Virus record (IMG/VR): IMGVR_UViG_3300017706_002750
Span: 1 to 27,247 of that record
Source: a virus
Reading direction: 5' to 3' (one strand)
DNA length: 27,247 bases
Made by a program: the position numbers and the translations under genes. Below are positions 9,628 through 17,578 of this stretch, one piece after another (positions within the stretch are counted from its first letter, which is position 1; every line of letters begins with the position of its first letter). The notes under the pieces are model-generated. The model ran no database searches, was not told the DNA's origin, and saw nothing but the letters and a program-made list of their open reading frames with translations.

Positions 9628-12600
9628 TTAAGATATCTCCGATTGGATGATTCCAATAAAAAGTGGTACTTGCTCAAAAGAGATTCTATCTGCCACATCA
9701 ACATGTACATCTCCCTGCTTGTATTCGAATTTATGTCTTTCCAACATGTGAGACTCTATCACGAAATTAATGCCTAAAAATTCTGCAGTATGAGGTATGA
9801 ATTGTTCTACTAAAGAAGAGAAGTTTCCATTGAACCACCTTTGGAACTCTATGACACTGTTGTAATTAACCCTCCCAACAATTCTTTCGAAGTATAAATC
9901 CCTTATTTTTGCCAATTCAGGATAAGAAACCGCGTACTCAAGCTCCGGTCGACCTAAATAGTTGTTGAATATATCAGAATCCCCTGTCAAGTTCATCATG
10001 TCTTCATTCAATGCATGAACTAATGAAGACTCTATCGAAAATCTTCGATCATCCACTCCTACCTGTGATGGAATACGTGTAATTTTTCCATGTTGTGCAA
10101 AATTTTCTTTTGCTGTTTTCTTATCTAGATAAGACCTAACTCGCACTTTATTAGAAGCACTGTTAAAATCAAAATCCGTGGGGGATATATTATACACCAT
10201 TTCTTGTGTGAAGAATGCTTTTGTTTCATTCGCATCTCCGTATAGAGTTAAATTATTTTCATTCTGTGATGTGTCAATAACCTCTATTTCGCCTGATGAA
10301 TCAAGCTTTGTATTCCCTTGAAGCATATCATATGAATTTCTTAAACGTTCCCAACTCCCTTGAGGCAATGCATGCTGATACGTTGAAGAGAATTTTTCCA
10401 ATGGAACATTTTCATACAGACCAGATGAATTGAGTTGTTGATTAGGAGCTATCATGAAAGAATAGGAGCTCACAGGATCTACAGAGGCAATAGAAAAAGG
10501 ATTTCTGACATGTTCTATTGCCTCATATTCGGAAATAGCTTTTGTCCAAAATCTCATGTGACTCAACATACCATTATACGATGTAGCACGAGCATGCTCT
10601 GTGTCTGTTCCTGCAGACCCTACTGGATTTCGAGAACCATATGAAGCACCAGATGGCCCAACATAATATCTCAAAGTGTCAGAGTGAGTATTGTCAAAAA
10701 GATAGAAAGGAGCATTAGACTCTTTTTCTATATTTACGTATACATCTTTATTCTCTATTATGTATTTATCATTTGATTTTAAAACCCTTATGCCTATTCT
10801 AGGGTTGTCACCCACTTCATGGTAGACAGAGATATACCATGGAGAAGAATCCCACAGATTAAGCTTTTCAACTTCTAAGAAAACAGGGTCTGTAGAGTTT
10901 TTGTGACCATCTATGTGCAATTGCAAGCCATATCGGAGAAGTGCATTTGTATTTAAGTCAGTTTCTTTATGAGCAACTAAATTCAGAAGTATTTCATTAT
11001 TCCTTTCTATTCTAAAAAGAGAGCATGTGTCTTCTGATGGATTCAAAGTATATCGACCTTCATGTGACCATGAGCCTGAAGTATACTGCGTTTTGATCGG
11101 AGGGCCTGCAGGTGTGCTGTATACAATGTCTCCAAACTGGCTATCTATCGTTGCCATCGCAGGAGCTCCTCCTGCATCTGGTGCACCGGGTTCGTGTCTA
11201 TAAGCCCAAAGAGAATTTGATTTTGCATAAGAAATATTTTTAAAGTCAAGCGTTTTTATTCTCTTCTTTCGTTTGTTACGGGAAGAATTAATTCTAGTTG
11301 AAATATTACCGCCAAACTCTCTGAACTTGAATATTCCATCTGATTCAATTCCTAAAGTGTTAAAAAGTGCACGTATCCCTTGGATTGTGCCTCTACTCCT
11401 AAGCAAAAATGGTAGATTGACTAAAATTCTTCTCCACATAGTGTCTATTGTTTTCTTAAGAGGAACATGCACACCATCCGTTATCTCTACGCCTTCCCCT
11501 CTCTGGTATCTATCAGGTGTCTCATCAGTATATGGATCTGGCAAATTAATACCGTAGTAGTCACTCATGAATGTTATCAACTGGGGTGGAATCTGATCGT
11601 AATTATCATATGAAACTTTATCTAAAGTAGCAAAATGATCTAAGTACAGCTTGATTTCATCGAAGAAATTAGCCCATACTAGTAGGAATGACATTAAAAC
11701 AAGGCCGGTCGGCATATCTCCATGTCCAGGTATAGGATAACTTGGTTTTTCGCTTGTTCCGTACGACTCAACTTCTTCAAATTCTTTATCAACACCTTCG
11801 AAGAATGTAGCTTCTTCAAAATAATGCTTAGGCACTAAAGAAGTGATGATATTAGGATTATTCCTATCGTAATGATTTCCTTCGATTAGAAGACTTTCGT
11901 TCAAAGCTTTTGTAGGAGGCCAATCTGGAAACAGTACCTTGTTATCTTCTTCTCTTTCATATGCTACTGGAGTAGAGACTTCTTCTCCACTAGAGTTCTC
12001 ATATATGTTTCTCATAGAGACATTATAATTTTCAATTTTACTATGAAGAGAGTTCCCAGAATAATCTAGTACGATTAGTGATGCTGCATACGAATGAATT
12101 GCTGTTGGTGGTTCATTGAATCTATATGAAACTAACAAATTCGTCTGATTATCTGCATTTCTCTTATGGTATCTATTAATATTTTGACTAGATCTAGGGC
12201 CTAGCCAAACTCTGAGTTCGTCCAAAAGCCCTTGAAAATAAACTGGAGTGTTTCCGGTGCTTAGTGCTAAGCTATTAGTAGCATATCCCACTTGCCTAGT
12301 ATCAGACCATCCAATCCGGATTTTACCTCTATACGCAGTGATATCATCTAGTTCTGCTTGTATCGCAGACGTACTATCAATGTATTTTCCATTTAAGTAC
12401 GATAGTATCTTTTCACTTTGTGTTCTTTCGTACACAAATGCGACATGATGCCATGTATCGTGTGCTAGATTAGTTAGTGAATGAGTTATAGATTTATAAT
12501 TTCCGGATCCAATAAGAAAATGAATGTCAAATTCCCAAATACCTGATTCCGGATTCAAAGTACTCTCTTCGTGCCAAATTGTTATTCCTTTCTTTGTTTC

Positions 12601-13263
12601 TTTCAGAGGAGTCCAAGTGTGGCCGGCGCTTTCGCAAGTCGACTGGTTGCTTTGGTGACTAGAATCACTAGCAGAACAAGATCCAATAGTCAAATCAGGA
12701 TCTGCAGATTTCTGATATATTACTGCATATTCATTTGAATTAAGCTTTCCAGCTTCTGGGATATATACCCAAAACTCATGAGTCGAGCCATTGGTGTTCA
12801 TGAATTGAGAGGCTTTTGCTTCACCAACAACAGTAGCTAGATCTGGAGCATGATAACCTGTGTGATCTATCACTTCTAAGTGTGAAGACCCAGCTGTAAA
12901 GTTCATGTATCCCATATGGGAATCGATTTTTCCTAGTATGTGTTTTGTATACCCATTGATGCTAGCCAAATATTCTCTTTTTTCTTGACTCGTTCCGTCG
13001 AATGGATATCCATTAACGATCTGATCAAAAGATAGATTGACTTTTGCTTCTGCGCTATTAAAGAATACATGTTTCTCAAAGTTATCCCAATCCACTAACA
13101 ACTGCTGTGTATTTTTTACACCTGTTCCTATAGGTTCATTCTCCCATGATTCTACAGATGAGCCAGCTAGATTAGATTCTAGCGTATCACCGGTTACATT
13201 TCTAACTACCGGCTTTGCAGAAGCTGAATTTACTAAAGGAGATGTTGTGAATAAATTGCTCAT
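9628..13263 (-). CDS. Baseplate wedge protein, gp7/gpI-like, with two LamG-like regions
   Basis: I start this gene at ATG 13263, giving 1211 aa beginning MSNLFTTSPLVNS. That start lies one base after the TAA of the 505-aa gene. The longer frame from 13329 would overlap that gene by 65 bases. Residues about 115-385 resemble a LamG sandwich ('THEFWVYIPEAGK', 'TWHHVAFVYERTQSEKILSYLNGKYI', 'GLLDELRVWLG'). Residues about 620-639 read LLRSRGTIQGIRALFNTLGI, close to the 'RGT..airral..lG' signature of the phage P2 gpI tail family, which is related to part of T4 gp7. A second LamG-like region spans about 715-920 and ends with 'GMLSHMRFWTKAISEYE'. The C-terminus has RWFNGNFSSLVEQFIPH. T4 gp7 is about 1032 aa and forms the wedge core with gp6 and gp53. 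Gene order after gp25 and gp6 supports this. A Cys mini-motif (C196, C210, W217) sits in the first LamG region. Confidence 0.75.
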   Translation of the reverse strand: MSNLFTTSPLVNSASAKPVVRNVTGDTLESNLAGSSVESWENEPIGTGVKNTQQLLVDWDNFEKHVFFNSAEAKVNLSFDQIVNGYPFDGTSQEKREYLASINGYTKHILGKIDSHMGYMNFTAGSSHLEVIDHTGYHAPDLATVVGEAKASQFMNTNGSTHEFWVYIPEAGKLNSNEYAVIYQKSADPDLTIGSCSASDSSHQSNQSTCESAGHTWTPLKETKKGITIWHEESTLNPESGIWEFDIHFLIGSGNYKSITHSLTNLAHDTWHHVAFVYERTQSEKILSYLNGKYIDSTSAIQAELDDITAYRGKIRIGWSDTRQVGYATNSLALSTGNTPVYFQGLLDELRVWLGPRSSQNINRYHKRNADNQTNLLVSYRFNEPPTAIHSYAASLIVLDYSGNSLHSKIENYNVSMRNIYENSSGEEVSTPVAYEREEDNKVLFPDWPPTKALNESLLIEGNHYDRNNPNIITSLVPKHYFEEATFFEGVDKEFEEVESYGTSEKPSYPIPGHGDMPTGLVLMSFLLVWANFFDEIKLYLDHFATLDKVSYDNYDQIPPQLITFMSDYYGINLPDPYTDETPDRYQRGEGVEITDGVHVPLKKTIDTMWRRILVNLPFLLRSRGTIQGIRALFNTLGIESDGIFKFREFGGNISTRINSSRNKRKKRIKTLDFKNISYAKSNSLWAYRHEPGAPDAGGAPAMATIDSQFGDIVYSTPAGPPIKTQYTSGSWSHEGRYTLNPSEDTCSLFRIERNNEILLNLVAHKETDLNTNALLRYGLQLHIDGHKNSTDPVFLEVEKLNLWDSSPWYISVYHEVGDNPRIGIRVLKSNDKYIIENKDVYVNIEKESNAPFYLFDNTHSDTLRYYVGPSGASYGSRNPVGSAGTDTEHARATSYNGMLSHMRFWTKAISEYEAIEHVRNPFSIASVDPVSSYSFMIAPNQQLNSSGLYENVPLEKFSSTYQHALPQGSWERLRNSYDMLQGNTKLDSSGEIEVIDTSQNENNLTLYGDANETKAFFTQEMVYNISPTDFDFNSASNKVRVRSYLDKKTAKENFAQHGKITRIPSQVGVDDRRFSIESSLVHALNEDMMNLTGDSDIFNNYLGRPELEYAVSYPELAKIRDLYFERIVGRVNYNSVIEFQRWFNGNFSSLVEQFIPHTAEFLGINFVIESHMLERHKFEYKQGDVHVDVADRISFEQVPLFIGIIQSEIS

Positions 13264-13264
13264 T

Positions 13265-14782
13265 TTATATAACCCTGAATGCTTGATTTGACTCGTAAAT
13301 CCTTCGTTCTCCTCTATCGTAGAACGCAATGTCTACCGTGTATGTTCTTCCTCTAGGAAGTACACTGACAGGGAAAGAAAAGAACATACCATCAGAATTA
13401 ACTGATATTCTAGTTGATTCATCAGGAGTACTGAGTGAATCAGAAAACGGTATAAGAACATTAAGAGAATTAGTGTCTTTTATTTGGTAATAGGCTTTCT
13501 GCACTATCTGAGATGCCAACTTTATAGGGATTCTGACTGGTTCATCAACCAAACTTCTATCTCGAACAAACAATCTTATTTTTGGAACATCTAAATGAGA
13601 GTATTTAGTTTTCAAATCGATGACACTAAATCTTAAATTTCTAGATAATTCTGATGATTTTGCCAGCGGCCGTATTAACTTTATGGAACCGCTATATACA
13701 GTCTTTGCACCGACTGTCCATTCCTCTTGTAAGAGTATACTCCCCGATGCTAACAGATGAGGATTTAAAACTGAATCCAATGAGTCAATAGGAGCAAAAT
13801 CAGCAGAATACAACCCTGTTTGAGATTTCCCAGACAAAGAAACAGATTCTCCTACAGAGCTTGATGAGTATGTGTTATATGAAACAGTGCATGTTGGTGC
13901 ACCTGTCAGAGTTGAAGGCTGGTCTTGCACGTAATTTTGAATAAATATTTTATTTGAATTATCTGCTTCAAAATCTAATCGATCATCTAAATAATAGTCT
14001 TCCCAAGAAGCTATAATCTTTGGCCTTAAAAAAGGATTCCTAGTGTGTCTAGACGCAAATCTCTTAACAAAATAACTTTTCGAATCAGTTTCTTCTGTTG
14101 TAAACTTAAGAACCCAGCCAAAGTTATTTGTCACGCTGGTATTTCCAGAAGACCAATACGCTTTCAGCCAATCTGTTATATCCATTTCTAGATCTTCTTC
14201 GCCGGAAACAAAAGATTGCGATGCTATGTAAGTTCTAAGATCATCTGCTTCAGAGTCATCTGCAGCATCCCAAGATGATTCCCAATCTCCCCCGGCAGTT
14301 GACCAACTAGTATCTTCATCTGAATTTACCCAATTGGTGGGTGCAAGCTCAGAAAAACTAGCAACATCATCTCCAATGCCTTCTGACCATGCTTTTGACA
14401 CTGGCCACAGCTGTAAGGTGAAATTAGACGGAGACACTTGAGATCCTTGCACATCTTTTAGAACTAGCTTGAACTTAAGTGAGCTATCTGTTAGGGAAGA
14501 ATATTTTTCTACTTCGGTTTTTAATTGACCAAGATCGAATTGTAATAACCCTCTAGACAATTCTGACAGATTATAATCCCATGTCCCAGAACATGAAGAT
14601 TCCTCATCTGTGTCCACTCCATCACACGTTCCCTTATACCCTTTTAGAGTATTTTCTCCATAAAGCTTGAACATATCTACAGTAGATGCGTATCCAACAT
14701 TAGAGGTTGTTGCCCTTCTTGTTCCTGCTACAATTTTGTTAGTTATATATGTATCTTTCGATCCTGTATGGTGTAGTATCAT
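13265..14782 (-). CDS. 505-aa DNRLRE-like virion protein between gp6 and the gp7-like gene
   Basis: ATG at 14782 after TAGGAGAAATAA, where the TAG is the stop of gp6; stop TAA at 13265-13267. The N-terminal ~260 residues follow the layout of DNRLRE-type beta domains. There is an opening 'SKDTYITNKI' strand, then 'RGLLQFDLGQL', an 'LQLWPVSKAWSEG' strand, a Trp/Asp/Ser-rich stretch, 'MDITDWLKAYWSS', and a closing 'SRHTRNPFLRPKIIASW'. In other proteins this domain occurs in secreted or surface-bound, often carbohydrate-related, proteins. C53, C64 and W68 form a short Cys/Trp mini-motif like one in the downstream gp7-like protein. The C-terminal half has an 'RPLAKSSELSRNLRFSVIDL' region and looks beta-rich. 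A baseplate-attached structural role is inferred from its place between two wedge genes. Confidence 0.75.
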   Translation of the reverse strand: MILHHTGSKDTYITNKIVAGTRRATTSNVGYASTVDMFKLYGENTLKGYKGTCDGVDTDEESSCSGTWDYNLSELSRGLLQFDLGQLKTEVEKYSSLTDSSLKFKLVLKDVQGSQVSPSNFTLQLWPVSKAWSEGIGDDVASFSELAPTNWVNSDEDTSWSTAGGDWESSWDAADDSEADDLRTYIASQSFVSGEEDLEMDITDWLKAYWSSGNTSVTNNFGWVLKFTTEETDSKSYFVKRFASRHTRNPFLRPKIIASWEDYYLDDRLDFEADNSNKIFIQNYVQDQPSTLTGAPTCTVSYNTYSSSSVGESVSLSGKSQTGLYSADFAPIDSLDSVLNPHLLASGSILLQEEWTVGAKTVYSGSIKLIRPLAKSSELSRNLRFSVIDLKTKYSHLDVPKIRLFVRDRSLVDEPVRIPIKLASQIVQKAYYQIKDTNSLNVLIPFSDSLSTPDESTRISVNSDGMFFSFPVSVLPRGRTYTVDIAFYDRGERRIYESNQAFRVI

Positions 14783-14791
14783 TTATTTCTC

Positions 14792-16618
14792 CTAGAGGAC
14801 AGTTATCTCAATATCTGAATTAGGGTATCTTAACTCAAATATTTCGTATTCGTCTGCAAAGATAACATCATTTTCTATTTCCAACTTCTTTTTATCAGAT
14901 GAATATTCCCTACCCTCTATTGTACCCGTTAAGTTTGTTATTTGAGGAGTAAGACATGACACAACACCGGGTTGACTTATCACTACATTTAATATGTCAC
15001 TCATCACTAAAGGCTTGCCCATTGCGATTTTTTCTGCAGTATAAAGCTTTTTAACTTCCCTAAGTATCTTAGATATCAAATTATATTTATTAACGTTGTG
15101 AGAAAATCTACAACTAATTTTTATTTTAAAATTGACAATTGATGCATCTAAAATATCCATTGCATCGCCAATGAGTCGAAATTCATTTAAATATATAGAA
15201 AGGTTCTGTTTCAATGCATCACTTGATTGAGTAAGCCTGCCGGATGCATCTCTCGATGTAACGTAAAGTATCGACGCTAATGCGTTTTCTGGATTCGGTA
15301 TAACGTTTGCTCGATATACAATACCAAACTCTGTTGGAAGTGTATATATTCTCGCTAAGAGATCTTCTCTGGTCACTATTCTATTCTGCATTGTTCTTGC
15401 AGATGTTATATAAGATTTCAAATCTTGTAAAGTTGGAGCAGAGGCTCCACCTGTTGCACTTTTAGGATTCCCAAGGCCTAATTTTCTTTTAATATCTTGA
15501 ATTTTATTAAAAGCTCCATTACTTGGAAATTTCCACTCTATAGTGGAAACTTGCCTAATTGTGTCTGGTCCTACATTGTGATTCGCTCCTCCACCATGTC
15601 TGTAAACTACTCTCAGGGTAGTTCCTGTAGGTGAAACACCCAATGAAGGAGATTTTAATAATCTGTTTGGATCCAAAGAAAACGAAGAAAACGTTTCTTT
15701 TCCGTAAAGTGGCAAAGCCAAATCAGATGCATCAGGTACCGAAGTATCAAATATAGTTGAAGAATCACCTGACCCAAATCGCAGTGTCGTATTTCTAGAT
15801 GTGACATTTGTAAAAGAAACATATCGGTATGGTGCAGATATAACCTCGACAGAAGAGTCACCTGAGCTTAGCCTATTTCTTTTGTATACAGTGTCTTGTG
15901 ATAAAGATTCTACTTCATAATAATCATTACCTTCAGAGTCATATACTCTAAGAATAGCGGAAACGTGTGCCTTGTTTAATGAAATAGTCCTGAATGGAAC
16001 GAATGTATTGTTGACTGTTATACTTTGTTCAACTACTTCACCTGAAACACACAAGCCTGATTTCTTTAAAACAATAGAGCTTACTTGCCCTGAAGAATCT
16101 TGAATGGGAGTTTGTTCAGCTTTTAAAACTCCATTGATATTAACTTCGGAAAAATCTATATCATGAGTAAGGTTAAAATGAACTCCTGAATTTGATTTAA
16201 TTCTTGCATTCGCCTTGATAACAGGAAGATACAGTGGGTCTGCAATTTTTAGACCGGTTTCTGAACTAGTGATCGATGGAACCTCAATATAGAAATCAAC
16301 ATCTACTGATGCAGGAGAATTACCGGTTATTTTTATACCAGCATTCCTCACCATAGCCTCTATATTTTTTGATTCTACAGCAGTGACTGGATTCATTTCT
16401 CTAAATTGGTGATCCATGTAAAATGCCATGTTATCACCTATGTAGGCAGCCATGTCTAAAAATAGGCCTCCCATTGAAGCTTCAGAGAAATCTTGTATTT
16501 TATCTTTAAAGTAAACGTTTGCATACTTTAATAGATCTAATCTAAAATCGTCAAAATCCCTATTAAGATATGACCTCTGTCTCTGCAAACCAAATTTTGC
16601 TTTTATATCATCTGCCAT
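14792..16618 (-). CDS. 6: Baseplate wedge subunit, gp6-like (baseplate J family)
   Basis: 608 aa, against about 660 for T4 gp6. The ATG at 16618 has a perfect GGAGG eight bases upstream region (16624-16628), overlapping the end of gp25. The N-terminus carries the typical gp6/gpJ block: 'DFRLDLLKYANVYFKDK', then 'DFSEASMGGLFLDMAAYIGD', then 'AFYMDHQFREMNPVTAVE'. The middle is beta-rich. The region 'DLKSYITSARTMQNRIVTRE' (about residues 400-420) and the C-terminal 'GKPLVMSDILNVVISQPGV' plus 'IFELRYPNSDIEITVL' match the C-terminal organisation of this family. In T4, gp6 dimers tie neighbouring wedges into the inner baseplate ring, working with gp25, gp53 and gp7. Direct linkage to gp25 upstream and a gp7-like gene downstream supports the call. 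Confidence 0.93.
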   Translation of the reverse strand: MADDIKAKFGLQRQRSYLNRDFDDFRLDLLKYANVYFKDKIQDFSEASMGGLFLDMAAYIGDNMAFYMDHQFREMNPVTAVESKNIEAMVRNAGIKITGNSPASVDVDFYIEVPSITSSETGLKIADPLYLPVIKANARIKSNSGVHFNLTHDIDFSEVNINGVLKAEQTPIQDSSGQVSSIVLKKSGLCVSGEVVEQSITVNNTFVPFRTISLNKAHVSAILRVYDSEGNDYYEVESLSQDTVYKRNRLSSGDSSVEVISAPYRYVSFTNVTSRNTTLRFGSGDSSTIFDTSVPDASDLALPLYGKETFSSFSLDPNRLLKSPSLGVSPTGTTLRVVYRHGGGANHNVGPDTIRQVSTIEWKFPSNGAFNKIQDIKRKLGLGNPKSATGGASAPTLQDLKSYITSARTMQNRIVTREDLLARIYTLPTEFGIVYRANVIPNPENALASILYVTSRDASGRLTQSSDALKQNLSIYLNEFRLIGDAMDILDASIVNFKIKISCRFSHNVNKYNLISKILREVKKLYTAEKIAMGKPLVMSDILNVVISQPGVVSCLTPQITNLTGTIEGREYSSDKKKLEIENDVIFADEYEIFELRYPNSDIEITVL

Positions 16619-16619
16619 T

Positions 16620-17108
16620 TTATCCTCCCATGTACAGCATTATTTCCAAAGATCGCATTGCTTTGTCTAGCTGTGGAATTGTATATGTAACCTGTATACC
16701 AATCTTTGCGACTTCTTTATTGTCTTCTCTATCTACCAGTGTTTGAAATTCCTGAAGAGAAACAAAAGGAAGATATTTTGCGACGGCTGTCTTTATTCTA
16801 TTAACTGCTTCGGAATCACCTCCATCAGACCCTAAGTTAAAAAGAATTGGTCTTAAATTTGCCCCGAAATCGTAAAATCCCAATCTTTCTCCGTGATTGG
16901 TCAATATTAAATTTCTTAAATTATCAGATATTTGTTTAGCGACGTTCGTATGCATTTCAAACAATCCTTCAGAACTTGATAGCCTCATAGGGGTCTGTAT
17001 ACCTATGGGAGGCGAAACTGTTGTGGTTGCAATAGTCTCTTCTTTTTGTCTTTCTCCGACGGATGTGAATGAATACTTTTTTCTAGTCTGTTTTCTTGTC
17101 AAGCTCAT
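16620..17108 (-). CDS. 25: Baseplate wedge subunit, gp25-like
   Basis: 162 aa; T4 gp25 is 132 aa, and the extra length is mainly a basic N-terminal tail (MSLTRKQTRKKYSF). The core shows the gp25/W family pattern: 'MRLSSSEGLFEMHTNVAKQI', then 'NLRNLILTNHGERLGFYDFG', then 'LRPILFNL', followed by 'RIKTAVAKYLPFVSL' and a C-terminal strand pair ending 'MLYMGG'. Known role in the family: gp25 starts tail sheath polymerisation on the baseplate and joins the gp6/gp7/gp53 wedge core. The ATG at 17108 has AAAGGAGAAG upstream. The 42-bp gap before it is one of the larger ones in this module. The stop TAA touches the gp6 ribosome site. Confidence 0.93.
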   Translation of the reverse strand: MSLTRKQTRKKYSFTSVGERQKEETIATTTVSPPIGIQTPMRLSSSEGLFEMHTNVAKQISDNLRNLILTNHGERLGFYDFGANLRPILFNLGSDGGDSEAVNRIKTAVAKYLPFVSLQEFQTLVDREDNKEVAKIGIQVTYTIPQLDKAMRSLEIMLYMGG

Positions 17109-17150
17109 GAATCACTTCTCCTTTAACTCTAATTAGGCACATTCGAAAAA

Positions 17151-17576
17151 TTATGATAATTTTCCACTGCCCTTTGCTAACCCTAAGACAGGGCCGCTTG
17201 CATTTGACATTGGTGGTATACCTAGAGCAGGATTAACAGAAGTTGTAACAGTTGCGTTTGACACATAGTGATGTACAGACAATGCAATTTCCTTTGCTAT
17301 AGTTCTAATCACCACATTGGGGTCTGAAGGTTGCTCTGTTGTTTGCTGTGCTTTATGAAAAGCATCTTCTATTTCCATAAACATGGTTATCCAAGATCCG
17401 ATAAGTGAAGGCATGCCAACCACATTATCTCTATCTAATTTTCCAAAATAAGGTACTTTATCAGACAGATTTCTTAAATCATCGTCTGTTGCAATAGTGA
17501 CCCCTGCTAGTTCTGTTGCTAAATGCAAAGCAGAAACTATTTCATTGACGTCAGCTGAGTTTCTTTCGTTTGACAC
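17151..17576 (-). CDS. 141-aa protein of unknown function in the baseplate module, GTG start
   Basis: The start is GTG at 17576-17574, with GGAG (17584-17587) seven bases upstream, overlapping the end of the gp5-like gene whose TAA ends at 17579. No ATG lies near enough to that ribosome site. The N-terminal two thirds look helical ('VNEIVSALHLATELAG', 'MPSLIGSWITMFMEIEDAFH'). The C-terminus is Gly/Pro/Ser-rich and ends 'GLAKGSGKLS'. The 'PALGIPPM' stretch lacks the repeated metal-binding His of PAAR spike-tip proteins, so I do not call it PAAR. The neighbours gp5 and gp25 make a small baseplate or tail protein the best guess. The function is not recognised. Confidence 0.75.
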   Translation of the reverse strand: MSNERNSADVNEIVSALHLATELAGVTIATDDDLRNLSDKVPYFGKLDRDNVVGMPSLIGSWITMFMEIEDAFHKAQQTTEQPSDPNVVIRTIAKEIALSVHHYVSNATVTTSVNPALGIPPMSNASGPVLGLAKGSGKLS

Positions 17577-17578
17577 TG

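Noticed and set aside
13264-13329. Longer N-terminus for the gp7-like protein (22 extra residues)
   Set aside because: It would overlap the 505-aa gene by 65 bases. The ATG at 13263, one base after that gene's stop, is more consistent with the junctions elsewhere.
15084-15090. ATAAATA late-box match inside gp6; another at 20537-20544 inside the glycosyltransferase
   Set aside because: Both arise from Asn-Lys-Tyr codons inside conserved coding sequence and are not suitably close to a gene start; chance matches are expected in AT-rich DNA.
17151-17576. PAAR spike-tip protein
   Set aside because: Size and place next to gp5 fit, but the protein lacks the repeated Pro-Ala-Ala-Arg-like and metal-binding His residues.
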